From NCBI GenBank assembly GCA_900314995.1, contig OMXK01000015.1, positions 42,677 to 106,676 on the forward strand: a DNA stretch of 64,000 nucleotides, given 5' to 3'. The stretch comes from an uncultured Prevotella sp. GTDB lineage: Bacteria; Bacteroidota; Bacteroidia; Bacteroidales; Bacteroidaceae. This document shows, piece by piece, positions 35,240 to 45,026 of this stretch (the stretch's first letter is position 1; every line of letters starts with the position of its first letter). The position numbers were made by a program, and so were the translations under genes. The notes beneath the pieces were generated by a model that did not search any database, was not told the origin of the DNA, and saw only the letters and a program-made list of their open reading frames with translations.

Positions 35240-36562
35240 ATGAATATGAAATTCCGTCTTTCTCTGTTGAATTTTATTGAGTTTGCCGTATGGGGTGCTT
35301 ATCTCACCTGTATGGGAAACTATCTTGGAATTGCCGGACTGGGTGATAAGATATCCTGGTTCTATGCCATCCAAGGTATTGTCAGCATCTTTATGCCGAC
35401 ATTGATGGGTATCATTGCCGACAAGTACATCCAGCCACAGCGTCTGTTGGGGCTCTGCCATTTAGTTGCGGGCGGTTTTATGCTAGGCTGCTGGTGGTTA
35501 GGTATGCAGGCTGGCTTCGGACAGGAAATCTCCGATAAGTCGCTCTTCATAGCACTCTATACTTTAAGTGTGGCATTCTTCATGCCTACCATTGCTCTTT
35601 CCAACACGGTGGCTTTTACCATCCTGAAGAATCATGGTCTGGATACGGTGAAGGACTTTCCTCCGATTCGTGTGTTGGGAACCGTCGGCTTTATCATGAC
35701 CATGTGGTTTGTGAACTGTGCTGTATGGGAGGATGGTACCTTCACGATGACGCTGGCTGATAATGGGCATAAGTTCCAATACACCTATATGCAGTTCTTC
35801 GTCTCAGGTGTGATGAGTATGATCCTTTTTGCCTATAGCTTCACCTTGCCGGCATGCAAGTTGGAAAAGAAGGAAGGCTTGTCACTTGCAGAAAGTCTTG
35901 GCCTGAATGCCTTTAAACTGTTCAAGACCAGGAAGATGGCGCTTTTCTTCATTTTCTCTGCCCTGCTTGGCATGTGTCTGCAGGTCACCAACGGCTTTGC
36001 CGGTCCTTTCCTGACTAGTTTCAACGCCAGTCCGGATCCGGCTATCGCAGACTCTTTTGCTGCCGATAATGCCACCCTGCTGACCTCCCTCTCGCAGATC
36101 AGTGAGGCTCTGTGCATTCTGATGATTCCTTTCTTCCTCAAGCGCTATGGCATCAAAGTCGTGATGCTGATGTCCATGTTTGCCTGGGTGCTCCGCTTCG
36201 GCTTCTTTGGCGTCGGTCATCCTACGATGCCGGGTGTCATCATGTTTATCCTCTCTTGCATCGTCTATGGTGTCGCCTTCGACTTCTTCAATGTCTCGGG
36301 TGGTATCTTTGTCGATCAGGAGTGTGCCCCTTCGGTGAAGGCTTCTGCCCAAGGTCTCTTCATGATGATGACCAATGGTGTGGGTGCTACCATCGGAACG
36401 CTCTCCGCTGGCGAGGTCGTCAATCATTTCTGCCAGTGGGAGAATGGTTACCTCATCGGTGACTGGACCACCTGCTGGTACGTCTTTGCTGCCTTTGCGC
36501 TGATAGTGGCTGTCTCGTTTGCACTTGTGTTCCACCCAGAGCAGTCTGCCAGAAAGTCATAG
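35240..36562 (+). CDS. Nucleoside permease, NHS/MFS family (NupG/XapB-like)
   Basis: Inner-membrane proton symporter for nucleosides, 440 residues with about twelve hydrophobic helices. The family is seen in the opening KFRLSLLNFIEFAVWGAYLTCMG, the LGTVGFIMTMWFVN segment and the late FDFFNVSGGIFVDQE. It follows the DUF4296 gene by three bases and precedes rsmE by three, in an operon that continues from ileS/lspA. Substrate preference among nucleosides is not predicted. Confidence 0.88.
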   Translation: MNMKFRLSLLNFIEFAVWGAYLTCMGNYLGIAGLGDKISWFYAIQGIVSIFMPTLMGIIADKYIQPQRLLGLCHLVAGGFMLGCWWLGMQAGFGQEISDKSLFIALYTLSVAFFMPTIALSNTVAFTILKNHGLDTVKDFPPIRVLGTVGFIMTMWFVNCAVWEDGTFTMTLADNGHKFQYTYMQFFVSGVMSMILFAYSFTLPACKLEKKEGLSLAESLGLNAFKLFKTRKMALFFIFSALLGMCLQVTNGFAGPFLTSFNASPDPAIADSFAADNATLLTSLSQISEALCILMIPFFLKRYGIKVVMLMSMFAWVLRFGFFGVGHPTMPGVIMFILSCIVYGVAFDFFNVSGGIFVDQECAPSVKASAQGLFMMMTNGVGATIGTLSAGEVVNHFCQWENGYLIGDWTTCWYVFAAFALIVAVSFALVFHPEQSARKS

Positions 36563-36565
36563 ACG

Positions 36566-37285
36566 ATGAAAGAAGTCAGATTCTTCTATGTACCTGATGC
36601 AGCCCAGGTCAATGAGTTGCCTGCTGATGAGGCGATGCATGCCATGCGTGTGTTGCGGCTGAAGGGGGGCGACGAACTGTTCCTGATGGATGGAGTGGGG
36701 AACTTCTATAGGGCTCAGGTAACCATTGCAGCTACGCATCATTGTTACTATGAGATCCTCGAAGTACTGCCACAAGAACGCCAGTGGAAAGGCCATTTTC
36801 ATTTGGCCATAGCGCCTACGAAGATGATGGATCGCATAGAGTGGATGGTAGAGAAAGCCACAGAGGTTGGTGTTGACGAGATATCCTTCCTGAATTGTGC
36901 CTTCTCTGAGCGCCGTGTCGTGAAGAATCCCAGGGTCGAGAAGATTATCGTCTCGGCGATGAAGCAGAGCCATAAGGCCTGGAAACCCGTATTGAATGAG
37001 ATGAGCACTTTTGCCCATTTCATAGAGCAGCCCAGAGCTGGTGTGAAGTATATCGCTCATTGCTATGACGAGATCCCTCGCGTGAATCTCTTCGATGAAT
37101 TGCGAAAGACTCCTGATGAAACGGAGATGACGGTGTTGGTCGGTCCCGAGGGAGATTTCTCCATCGATGAGGTCAGACAGGCCGTCGATCATGGCTATCA
37201 GTCTGTGAGTCTGGGCACTAGCCGTCTGCGCACTGAGACAGCAGGACTTTCAGCCGTCATGATGATGCAGCTTTCTAAACAATGA
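36566..37285 (+). CDS. rsmE: 16S rRNA m3U1498 methyltransferase
   Basis: SPOUT-class methyltransferase of 239 residues that methylates U1498 of 16S rRNA using S-adenosylmethionine. The N-terminal PUA-like domain begins EVRFFYVPDAAQVNEL. The knotted C-terminal domain has MMDRIEWMVEKATEVGV, LVGPEGDFSIDEV and VSLGTSRLRTETAG, the cofactor site. Length and motifs are those of the family. It is tightly placed behind the nucleoside permease. Confidence 0.93.
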   Translation: MKEVRFFYVPDAAQVNELPADEAMHAMRVLRLKGGDELFLMDGVGNFYRAQVTIAATHHCYYEILEVLPQERQWKGHFHLAIAPTKMMDRIEWMVEKATEVGVDEISFLNCAFSERRVVKNPRVEKIIVSAMKQSHKAWKPVLNEMSTFAHFIEQPRAGVKYIAHCYDEIPRVNLFDELRKTPDETEMTVLVGPEGDFSIDEVRQAVDHGYQSVSLGTSRLRTETAGLSAVMMMQLSKQ

Positions 37286-37310
37286 ATAATAATATTAAAA
37301 CCCAAAGAAT

Positions 37311-38651
37311 ATGACAGACGAGAAAATTATGTCGACCATCAAGCCTGATGGAGAGTACTGGCAACCGGAACTAGAGACCATGCCAAGAGAGCAGCTCGAA
37401 GCGCTGCAGGTAAAGAAACTCAAAGAGAGTATCAGAATCGCCTTGAATTCTCCGTTCTATAAGAAACGTCTGGGCGATCTGGGCATCACCCCTGATTCTA
37501 TCAACGGCCTTGAAGATCTCCGCAAGATCCCCTTTACAACGAAGCAGGACCTGCGCGACAATTATCCCTTCGGACTTGTTTGTGGCAGTCTAGACGATGC
37601 AGTACGTATCCACTCTACCAGTGGTACGACTGGTAATCCCTGTGTCGTTGTATATTCTGAGCACGACATCTGTTCCTGGGCCAATATGATTGCCCGTAAC
37701 CTCTATATGGTAGGTTGCCGCAAGAGTGATGTGTTCCAGAACTCCAGCGGTTATGGCATGTTCACCGGCGGTCTTGGCTTCCAGTATGGTGCCGAGTGGC
37801 TGGGTGCGATGACGGTTCCTGCCGCTGCCGGTAACTCCAAGCGTCAGATCAAGTTTATCAAGGACTTTGGTACTACCTGCCTGCACGCCATTCCTTCTTA
37901 CGCCATTCGTCTGGCTGAAGTGTTCAAGGAGGAAGGTGTAGATCCTGCATCCACACAGCTCCGTACCCTTTGCATCGGTGCCGAACCCCATACAGAGGAG
38001 CAGCGTCGTCGTATTGAGCGTATGCTGGGTGTAAAAGCCTACAACTCATTCGGTATGACTGAGATGAATGGCCCTGGCGTAGCCTTTGAGTGCAAGTATC
38101 AGGATGGTATGCACCTCTGGGAGGATAACTACATCGTGGAAATCGTTGATCCCGATACCCTGGAGCCTGTGCCCGATGGTGAGATGGGTGAGATGGTGCT
38201 GACCACACTTGACCGTACTATGATGCCTATATTAAGGTATCGCACGCGTGACTTGACTCGGATTATCGCCGAACCTTGCAAATGCGGTCGTACCCATCGT
38301 CGTATTGATCGTATCAAGGGCCGTACTGACGACATGTTCATTATCAAGGGTGTCAATGTGTTCCCGATGCAGGTGGAGAAGATTCTCGTACAGTATCCTG
38401 GTCTGGGTAGCAACTATCTGATTACGCTGCAGACGATCGATGATAACGACGTGATGACGGTAGAAGTAGAGCTTGAGGGTCTTGAGACGGATATCTATCC
38501 CGATTTGCAGAAGATGATGAAGGATATTCAGCGTGCGCTGAAGGATGAGATCCTGCTTACCCCACAGGTGAAGCTGGTGAAGAAGGGTAGTCTGCCACAG
38601 AGTGAGGGTAAGGCTGTCCGTGTAAAGGATCTTAGACCGAGTAGGGGATGA
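37311..38651 (+). CDS. Phenylacetate--CoA ligase family protein
   Basis: ANL-superfamily ligase of 446 residues in the PaaK family. It has the AMP-binding loop HSTSGTTGNPCVV, the SFGMTEMNGPGVAFEC segment, and the C-terminal RTDDMFIIKGVNVFPMQVEKIL. In gut anaerobes such enzymes are often indoleacetate/phenylacetate ligases linked to 2-oxoacid oxidoreductases, which are not nearby here. The substrate is therefore described only as an aryl acid. The next gene overlaps its stop by four bases. Confidence 0.88.
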   Translation: MTDEKIMSTIKPDGEYWQPELETMPREQLEALQVKKLKESIRIALNSPFYKKRLGDLGITPDSINGLEDLRKIPFTTKQDLRDNYPFGLVCGSLDDAVRIHSTSGTTGNPCVVVYSEHDICSWANMIARNLYMVGCRKSDVFQNSSGYGMFTGGLGFQYGAEWLGAMTVPAAAGNSKRQIKFIKDFGTTCLHAIPSYAIRLAEVFKEEGVDPASTQLRTLCIGAEPHTEEQRRRIERMLGVKAYNSFGMTEMNGPGVAFECKYQDGMHLWEDNYIVEIVDPDTLEPVPDGEMGEMVLTTLDRTMMPILRYRTRDLTRIIAEPCKCGRTHRRIDRIKGRTDDMFIIKGVNVFPMQVEKILVQYPGLGSNYLITLQTIDDNDVMTVEVELEGLETDIYPDLQKMMKDIQRALKDEILLTPQVKLVKKGSLPQSEGKAVRVKDLRPSRG

Positions 38652-39145
38652 AACGTTATCTGATAGCAGCGTTGTGCGCCCTGGCCGTCGGACAGGTCTC
38701 TGCCCAGAATCTGAAGATGCGTGATGTGTTTAAGCAGATCCCGGACTCCCTCGTGCCTTATCTTTCACAGAATAACCGTTTGGACTTCATCGACTTCCTG
38801 GATTCCAATATGAAGGCAGAGGTGAGAAACAAACTGGGGGGTATGAGTGAGATGACGGCATTGACGGACGACAGCCTTTCCATCCGGATGAGCAATGCGC
38901 TGCAGGTAGATATGTTACTGTTGAAATTAGACCAGCCTGTTGACTCCATTCAGCAGGTGGTGGTCTTTTCACAGGCCTTCCTGACTGATTCCGTTTACAG
39001 GGATTCCAAAGTGTTGCTTTATACACCTGATTGGAAATTGCTCACAAAGGAGATTCCCTTAAACGACATCCAACGTCAACGTATAAAAGCGCTGGAATTG
39101 AAAAATATTCTTAAATGGAATGACGATAAGTTAAACAAAAGTTAA
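38648..39145 (+). CDS. DUF3256 family exported protein
   Basis: A 165-residue protein with a signal peptide (LIAALCALAVGQVSAQ) and a short body resembling the Bacteroidetes DUF3256 family (VFKQIPDSLVPYLSQNNRLDFIDFLDSNMKAEV). Members are small periplasmic proteins of unknown role. Its start overlaps the paaK-like stop (ATGA), so the two are cotranslated. Confidence 0.8.
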   Translation: MKRYLIAALCALAVGQVSAQNLKMRDVFKQIPDSLVPYLSQNNRLDFIDFLDSNMKAEVRNKLGGMSEMTALTDDSLSIRMSNALQVDMLLLKLDQPVDSIQQVVVFSQAFLTDSVYRDSKVLLYTPDWKLLTKEIPLNDIQRQRIKALELKNILKWNDDKLNKS

Positions 39146-39203
39146 ATCAGAACATATTTTTGACATAGATTATGGCATGTCAGAAGAATTATTTCTATCT
39201 TTG

Positions 39204-39352
39204 CCATGTGTTTTTCATGGTATTAGATTATTAAGGTTAATTAATTGAATCGTATTTATCGCGAGATAAGTATTATTCGAACTCCATGCGCAGTGCACAT
39301 TTTGTAGTGCGGATGGTTCAAAAAAAGGGAGCCTGAGAAGGTTCCCTTTTTC
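39204..39352 (+). ncRNA. Candidate small RNA between DUF3256 and proS
   Basis: A strong -7 element TATCTTTG at 39196-39203 followed by C points right into a region with no reading frame. A perfect TTATC-GCGA-GATAA hairpin with a GNRA-type loop lies at 39256-39269. A second imperfect stem follows (about 39283-39317), then a terminator-like stem AAAAGGGAGCC/GGTTCCCTTTT at 39323-39350 with a trailing T run. The -33 box is not clear. It would give an RNA of about 140 nt. No known RNA family is recognised. Confidence 0.4.
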
Positions 39353-39393
39353 TATTGATGCTATTCTCCCTTTTGGGGAGAATAGTCTGATGC

Positions 39394-40875
39394 TTAATAG
39401 CTTCTGGCAATGATGACACGTGCCTTGCTGGGCTTGCCGCTTACCATATCTGTGCCCGGTGTCTGTTCTACACCGAAAGGCACGCAGCGGATGGTTGCCT
39501 GTGTCTCTTCCTTGATCTGAGCCTCGGTCTCGGCAGTACCGTCCCAATGGCAGAGGAAGAAGCCACCGTCCTTGATACGCTCCTTGAACTCTTCGTAGTT
39601 GTCGCACTCATAGATGTGGGCATCGCGATAAGCCTTGGCCTTCTCGAAGATGTTCTTCTGGATATCCTCCAGCAGATCCTCTACATACTGGGTGATGCCC
39701 TCAAGTGGGCGAGTCTCCTTCTCCAGTGTGTCGCGGCGCATCACCTCAATCGTGCCGTTCTCAAGGTCGCGGGCACCCAATACCAGACGCACGGGAACAC
39801 CCTTGAGTTCATAGTCGGCAAACTTAAAGCCAGGACGCTTGTTGTCAGCATCGTCGAACTTCACGGTGATACCTTTCTCGCGGAGTTGGGCGATGATGGG
39901 CTGCACCTCTTTATTCACCAGTTCCATCTGTTCAGGCTTGGTAGCGATGGGGATGATGACCACCTGGATAGGAGCGAGTTTCGGAGGAAGCACCAGACCG
40001 TTGTCGTCAGAGTGCGTCATGATGAGTGCGCCGATGAGTCGTGTAGATACACCCCATGATGTAGCCCATACATACTCAGGCTTGTTGTCCTTATTAAGAT
40101 ACTGCACGTCGAAGGCTTTGGCAAAGTTCTGTCCGAGGAAATGGCTGGTACCGCTCTGAAGCGCCTTGCCATCCTGCATCATAGCCTCGATGGTATAAGT
40201 GTCGAGGGCACCGGCAAAACGCTCAGTCTCACTCTTCACACCCTGTACCACAGGTACGGCCATCCACTCTTCGGCAAACTTGGCATATACCTTCAGCATC
40301 TTCTGTGCCTCCTGCTCAGCCTCCTCACGAGTGGCATGTGCCGTATGGCCTTCCTGCCACAAGAACTCTGAAGTACGCAGGAAAGGACGGGTACGCATCT
40401 CCCAGCGCATCACGTTACACCACTGGTTGCACATCAGGGGCAGATCACGCCAGGAGTGGATCCAGTTCTTATAGGTATTCCAGATGATGGTCTCTGAAGT
40501 CGGGCGGATAATCAGTTCCTCTTCCAGTTTGGCAGCAGGGTCAACCTCCACACCGCTCTTGTCTTCCTTTGCCTTCAGGCGGTAGTGGGTCACTACGGCG
40601 CATTCCTTGGCAAATCCCTCCACATGCTCGGCCTCACGGCTCAGGAACGACTTTGGAATCAGCAGGGGGAAATAGGCATTCTGCGCACCTGTCTCTTTGA
40701 ACATCTTGTCAAGCTGCTGCTGCATCTTTTCCCAGATAGCATAGCCGTAAGGCTTGATTACCATACATCCACGCACAGCACTCTGCTCTGCAAGGTCGGC
40801 TTTTACCACGAGGTCATTGAACCACTGGCTGTAGTTATCAGCCCTTTTCGTTAATTCTTTTAATTCTTTTGCCAT
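39394..40875 (-). CDS. proS: Prolyl-tRNA synthetase (archaeal/eukaryotic-type)
   Basis: Class II synthetase of 493 residues without the bacterial editing insert, the short ProS type found in Bacteroidetes. Motif 2 is [24 protein letters not shown], motif 3 is [17 protein letters not shown], and the C-terminal anticodon-binding and zinc-like domains end in ARVIIARSY. The ATG at 40875 ([18 protein letters not shown]) gives the family's normal N terminus; a further upstream frame is not supported. The minus-strand promoter element TAATTTTGC is at about 40904-40912. Confidence 0.94.
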   Translation of the reverse strand: MAKELKELTKRADNYSQWFNDLVVKADLAEQSAVRGCMVIKPYGYAIWEKMQQQLDKMFKETGAQNAYFPLLIPKSFLSREAEHVEGFAKECAVVTHYRLKAKEDKSGVEVDPAAKLEEELIIRPTSETIIWNTYKNWIHSWRDLPLMCNQWCNVMRWEMRTRPFLRTSEFLWQEGHTAHATREEAEQEAQKMLKVYAKFAEEWMAVPVVQGVKSETERFAGALDTYTIEAMMQDGKALQSGTSHFLGQNFAKAFDVQYLNKDNKPEYVWATSWGVSTRLIGALIMTHSDDNGLVLPPKLAPIQVVIIPIATKPEQMELVNKEVQPIIAQLREKGITVKFDDADNKRPGFKFADYELKGVPVRLVLGARDLENGTIEVMRRDTLEKETRPLEGITQYVEDLLEDIQKNIFEKAKAYRDAHIYECDNYEEFKERIKDGGFFLCHWDGTAETEAQIKEETQATIRCVPFGVEQTPGTDMVSGKPSKARVIIARSY

Positions 40876-41005
40876 TTTATTTTGTCTTTCTATCAATTTT
40901 GCGTGCAAAATTACATAAAAAATATGAATAATGAATGAAGTATTATGAATTATTTATTACCTTTGCACTCAAAATTGTGTTTAATGACTAAAAAGAATAG
41001 GAATT

Positions 41006-41710
41006 ATGAAAAGTTTAAAGTCAATTTGCGTAGCCCTTTGTGCCGCAGTGGTGCTGGTGGGATGTAATGTGAGTAACACAGCAAAAGGTACAGCCATCGG
41101 TGCTGGTGGTGGTGCTGCCCTTGGTGCCATCGTTGGTGCGATTGCCGGTAATACTGTGATTGGTGCTGCTATTGGTACTGCTGTGGGTGCCGGTGCCGGT
41201 GCCATTATCGGCCACAAGATGGATAAGGCCAAGAAGGAGGCTGAGGCTATCCAGAATGCTCAAGTAGAAGAGGTGACGGATGCCAACGGTCTTGAGGCTG
41301 TGAAGATGACCTTCGACTCTGGTATTCTCTTCAAGACGGGTAAGTCTGACCTTACGGCGGCTTCCAAGACGTCTCTGCAGCAGCTGGCTGGTGTGCTGAA
41401 GAACAATCCCGACTGCGATGTGGCTATTCAGGGCTATACCGACAATCAGGGCTGGAAGAACTCTACTGCCGAGGAGAGCGCCCAGAAGAACCAGGCGCTT
41501 TCTCTCGATCGTGCCACTTCGGTTTCTTCTTATCTGATGTCGCTGGCCGTTCCTGCTTCTCAGATCAAGAGTGTGGAGGGTTTTGGCGAGGCTAACCCCG
41601 TCGCTTCCAACGCCACAAAGGCTGGTCAGGAGCAGAACCGCCGTGTAGAGGTCTACATGTATGCTTCTCAGAAGATGATCCAGGATGCCAACGCTCAGGC
41701 TGGACAGTAA
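41006..41710 (+). CDS. OmpA-family lipoprotein with glycine zipper
   Basis: A 234-residue outer-membrane lipoprotein. The lipobox is VLVGC (Cys20). Residues 30-75 are a glycine-zipper stretch (GAGGGAALGAIVGAIAG). The OmpA-like peptidoglycan-binding domain is at about 100-225, with the diaminopimelate-binding signature region IQGYTDNQG and the NRRVEVYMY ending. It anchors the outer membrane to the cell wall. A promoter element TACCTTTGC lies upstream at about 40961-40970. proS is divergent. Confidence 0.9.
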   Translation: MKSLKSICVALCAAVVLVGCNVSNTAKGTAIGAGGGAALGAIVGAIAGNTVIGAAIGTAVGAGAGAIIGHKMDKAKKEAEAIQNAQVEEVTDANGLEAVKMTFDSGILFKTGKSDLTAASKTSLQQLAGVLKNNPDCDVAIQGYTDNQGWKNSTAEESAQKNQALSLDRATSVSSYLMSLAVPASQIKSVEGFGEANPVASNATKAGQEQNRRVEVYMYASQKMIQDANAQAGQ

Positions 41711-41737
41711 GAATCAAAGAATTGAAATGTTGAAAAG

Positions 41738-42433
41738 GTGAAACGGATACTGCGTTTCATTAGGAATACAATCAAATGGATAGTGGTGGCATTCTTTGCC
41801 TCCACTATTCTTTCGGTTGTGGCCCTGCGGTTCTTCCCCGTTTATTTCACGCCCCTCATGTTCATCCGCTGCTACCAGCAGCTACAGGAGGGGAAGGATC
41901 TGAAACTGGCTCACCACTGGGTGCCGTTGGAGCGGATTTCACCCAATCTCCCCAAGGCTGTGATGGCCAGCGAAGATGCTAATTTCCTGAAGCATCACGG
42001 CTTCGACTACAAAGCTATTGAACATGCGGTCAAGCGTAACCGCGAGCATCCCAAAAAGCGCAAGCTTGGTGCTTCGACCATCTCACAACAGACGGCGAAG
42101 AATGTCTTCCTGTGGCCAGGACGTTCATGGGTACGTAAGGGCTTCGAGGTGTATTTCACCACGTTGATCGAGCTCATGTGGACCAAGCAGCGCATCATGG
42201 AGGTCTACCTGAACTCTATTGAGATGGGTGAGGGCATCTATGGAGCCGATGCGGTGGCCGAGGAGCATTTCAATACGGAAGCCGTCAATCTCTCCAAGGC
42301 CCAGTGTGCCCTGATTGCGGCTACGCTTCCCAATCCCCGCGTATTCTCCAGCAAGCGGCCTTCGGCCTATATGCTGAAACGTCAGTCCCGCATCCTTCGC
42401 GAGATGAGTTTCGTGCCTGCTTTCCCCCAATAA
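41738..42433 (+). CDS. mtgA: Monofunctional peptidoglycan glycosyltransferase
   Basis: GT51 transglycosylase of 231 residues that polymerises lipid II into glycan strands without a transpeptidase domain. One N-terminal membrane helix (about 12-34) anchors it. The catalytic Glu79 is in [14 protein letters not shown], followed by [16 protein letters not shown] and [17 protein letters not shown]. It starts with GTG at 41738 (KRILRFIR), 27 bases after the OmpA-like gene, and may share its transcript. It converges with the TrmH-family gene. Confidence 0.93.
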   Translation: MKRILRFIRNTIKWIVVAFFASTILSVVALRFFPVYFTPLMFIRCYQQLQEGKDLKLAHHWVPLERISPNLPKAVMASEDANFLKHHGFDYKAIEHAVKRNREHPKKRKLGASTISQQTAKNVFLWPGRSWVRKGFEVYFTTLIELMWTKQRIMEVYLNSIEMGEGIYGADAVAEEHFNTEAVNLSKAQCALIAATLPNPRVFSSKRPSAYMLKRQSRILREMSFVPAFPQ

Positions 42434-42441
42434 TACTTGTA

Positions 42442-43230
42442 CTATCTGAGTTCCCAGAATGCAACAGCCGCTGCGGCTGCTACATTCAGGGAGTCTACTT
42501 CGTGCGACATCGGAATACGCACCACGTAATCAGCATGTCCGATGGTCTCTTTGGGCAATCCGTCGCCTTCTGTCCCCATGATGACTGCCAGCCGTTCCTG
42601 CTGTTTCAGAATGGGGTCGTCGAGTGGGATAGAGTCGTCGGAAAGTGCCATTGCTGCCGTCTTGAAGCCCAGGTCGTGCAGTTGGTCATAGTTGTCGAGC
42701 CAAGTCCAGGGCACCAGGAAGATGGTTCCCATCGACACACGGATGGCTCTGCGGTTCAGCGGGTCACAGGAACTGCGCGTCAGCAGCACGGCGTCAATCC
42801 CCAAAGCCGCAGCAGAGCGGAAGATGGCGCCGATATTGGTGGTGTCGCAGACGGCGTCGATCACACAGACACGTCTGGCATCCTTCAGAATATCGGCGAG
42901 GGCAGGAGAGGGCTTCCGCCGCATCGCACAGAGCACTCCTCGTGTCAAGGTATAGCCCGTCAGTTCTGCCAACAGCGCCCGGCTTCCCGTATAGACGGAT
43001 ATGTCGCCACATCTTTTGATGATATCCGCAGCATCCCCGTCGATATGTTTGTTCTCACAGAGCAAGGACAGCGGCTCATACCCAGCGTGCAATGCCACTC
43101 GGATCACCTTCGGACTCTCCGCGATGAAGATTCCCATCTCTGCATTCAGCCTGTTTCTCAGTTGCGCCTCCGTCAGCGTCCCAAACACTTCTACGCCTGG
43201 CTCTTGGAGTGATTTGACTTCTATGATCAT
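42442..43230 (-). CDS. TrmH/SpoU-family RNA 2'-O-methyltransferase
   Basis: SPOUT methyltransferase of 262 residues. An N-terminal L30e-like substrate-binding domain (about 1-100) is followed by the knotted catalytic domain with the three signature motifs: DAVCDTTNIGAIFRSAAALG, VIMGTEGDGLPKE and IPMSHEVDSLNVAAAAAV. It probably methylates a ribose in rRNA or tRNA; the exact site cannot be told. It converges with mtgA and follows the M64 peptidase on the same strand by 23 bases. Confidence 0.9.
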   Translation of the reverse strand: MIIEVKSLQEPGVEVFGTLTEAQLRNRLNAEMGIFIAESPKVIRVALHAGYEPLSLLCENKHIDGDAADIIKRCGDISVYTGSRALLAELTGYTLTRGVLCAMRRKPSPALADILKDARRVCVIDAVCDTTNIGAIFRSAAALGIDAVLLTRSSCDPLNRRAIRVSMGTIFLVPWTWLDNYDQLHDLGFKTAAMALSDDSIPLDDPILKQQERLAVIMGTEGDGLPKETIGHADYVVRIPMSHEVDSLNVAAAAAVAFWELR

Positions 43231-43253
43231 AACAATCTATCTATTGCCGATGC

Positions 43254-44486
43254 TCATTTCGTGTAGAAATCGATGAGGCGGATGAGTGCCTGGCGGCAGA
43301 CGAGACAGAACTCTGGTTCCTCGTTGGTGCGCATACGGCAGTTCTCAAAGCCTCGCCATACGCCCTTCGAGAGATAGCCGCCGCCTTCCACCAGACCGGC
43401 TTTGCCCTCTTTCACCAGTTGCTCCCATTTTCCGTTGAAGTCGTGCTTTGTCGTCAGGTTAGGCTCCCAGGGCTCCGTGTCCGCAAAATACATCGGATCG
43501 TCGTTGCCGTAGGGATACTCGTCGCCCAGCCCTCCGAAGGAATGGCCGAACTCATGCACTACTACCGGACGGAAGGCGCTGCCGTGAGCATACGTCAGGT
43601 TATAGGAATTATAGATGCCGCCGCCGCCATAGTGGTCCGTATTCACCAGGATGATGATATGCTCATAGGGGATACCCGCCAGCACGTCGTGCAGTTTCTT
43701 CAGATGGAGCGTCGTCAGATAGCGGTCGCTGTAGAACGTATCGAAGTGTGAGCCCAGTACGGTGTTCTTCCAGATGCCCTTCGCAGGCCAGCTGGTGCCG
43801 CTCTCAGCCGATGGCGACATCACGGCCACCATGTTGAAACGGTCTTGCATCTGCTTGAAAGGCTCGTGGGCGAAGAGCGACTCCATCGCTATCTTGCAGT
43901 CTTCGAGGAAGGTGCCCATCTCGTGCTGCTGATACCCTTCGGCCACATAGGCCACATGGATGCAGCGCGTGGTGTCGGCAGCCTTCTGGAGCGTAATATA
44001 AGGTGTGGCCAGTTCCTCGCCAGTCTTCCGGATGAGGATATCCTTCGGATCCACGCTGTGCGTCATCGTGGCATTCACCTGCTCGTGGTAGTCGCGCAGC
44101 GTCACCGTGATATCCACCGCAGCCTTGGGGAAGGGCACGAGGAAGACGTTCTCAAAGGATTTCATCGTCCGCTTCGATTCTTCCGTCGAAAGCCACTCCT
44201 GGAACAGACTCGAGAACGTATGCCGATAGATCACCTTCCCGTCGGCCTTCGAGCGCACCGTAATCTCGCCGTTGCCCTTCAAGGGCACCTCGTCAAGTCG
44301 CTGCCGCCTGCCATACCAATGGGGCAGGCTCACGAGCTCGTCTACATAGAGCTCCTGATGCTCATGATTGCCCGCGAAAGTGTAGTCGAGCCTTAGCGTG
44401 CGATCCTCGAAATAGTCATCGAACCGTTGCGCATTAACGTGAATTGTTGATGCCAGTAATACGCTGAAAATAAGTATCTTCTTCAT
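43254..44486 (-). CDS. Secreted M64-family metallopeptidase
   Basis: A 410-residue protein with a signal peptide (LIFSVLLASTIHVNAQ), an N-terminal beta-sandwich (about 20-150) and an M64 zinc-protease domain. The active site is HEFGHSFGGLGDEY, with zinc ligands His311 and His315 and catalytic Glu312. M64 enzymes include an IgA-cleaving peptidase of gut Clostridium, but the substrate here is not known. It is either periplasmic or exported. Its start overlaps the folK stop by four bases (folK lies upstream on the minus strand). Confidence 0.9.
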   Translation of the reverse strand: MKKILIFSVLLASTIHVNAQRFDDYFEDRTLRLDYTFAGNHEHQELYVDELVSLPHWYGRRQRLDEVPLKGNGEITVRSKADGKVIYRHTFSSLFQEWLSTEESKRTMKSFENVFLVPFPKAAVDITVTLRDYHEQVNATMTHSVDPKDILIRKTGEELATPYITLQKAADTTRCIHVAYVAEGYQQHEMGTFLEDCKIAMESLFAHEPFKQMQDRFNMVAVMSPSAESGTSWPAKGIWKNTVLGSHFDTFYSDRYLTTLHLKKLHDVLAGIPYEHIIILVNTDHYGGGGIYNSYNLTYAHGSAFRPVVVHEFGHSFGGLGDEYPYGNDDPMYFADTEPWEPNLTTKHDFNGKWEQLVKEGKAGLVEGGGYLSKGVWRGFENCRMRTNEEPEFCLVCRQALIRLIDFYTK

Positions 44487-44845
44487 AATTCGTTAATTAA
44501 ATCCTTTACATAGTTCCGATCCCAGTCACGCAGGTGGTATCGCTGCCCGTCATACTGCAGCAGATCCAGGTCCACCGCCACAATCCCGTCCTCGTTATGC
44601 TTGCGGCCGATGCGCTTCTCAGCCTCCTTCAGCACCTCTTCCAACAGTCCCGCGCCGAAGGCAGTCGTGCCCTTGCAGAGTTGGTTCAGATAAGGCTCCT
44701 TTCGGATGCTGTTGATCGGTGTCGTCCAGATGGCAGAGGTGAAATGCGCCTCCGTCAGCAACTGCGTGAGCTGTTCTCTGGCCTTCGCCAGATTAGCCTC
44801 CTGATTCATGTTCGAGGCCAGCGATATGATTACTTCGTGCTCCAT
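44483..44845 (-). CDS. folK: Short HPPK-like protein (folate pathway)
   Basis: Related to 6-hydroxymethyl-7,8-dihydropterin pyrophosphokinase, which feeds folate synthesis. At 120 residues it is shorter than the usual 155-165. The opening VIISLASNMNQEANL and the SAIWTTPI, PYLNQL and AVDLDLLQYD segments match. The usual C-terminal part after the DLDIL motif (FVLxPLxEIAP) is replaced by WDRNYVKDLINEL. It could be a compact active form or a paralogue with another role. A promoter element TAAATTTGC lies upstream on the minus strand at about 44873-44881. Confidence 0.75.
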   Translation of the reverse strand: MEHEVIISLASNMNQEANLAKAREQLTQLLTEAHFTSAIWTTPINSIRKEPYLNQLCKGTTAFGAGLLEEVLKEAEKRIGRKHNEDGIVAVDLDLLQYDGQRYHLRDWDRNYVKDLINEL

Positions 44846-45026
44846 CGTTTCTGTAGTTTCTTCTTTCAGATTGCAAATTTACACATTTTCGCCCAACTAC
44901 CCAAAAGAATCCCCGATACTTTTTATTTCTATCCGAAAAATCCCCATGAAAACCTGATGGACTCCTGCACGCAGATAACTGTTGCAAAGTCAATATTTCC
45001 ACTTACAATATCCATATTTCTATTCT

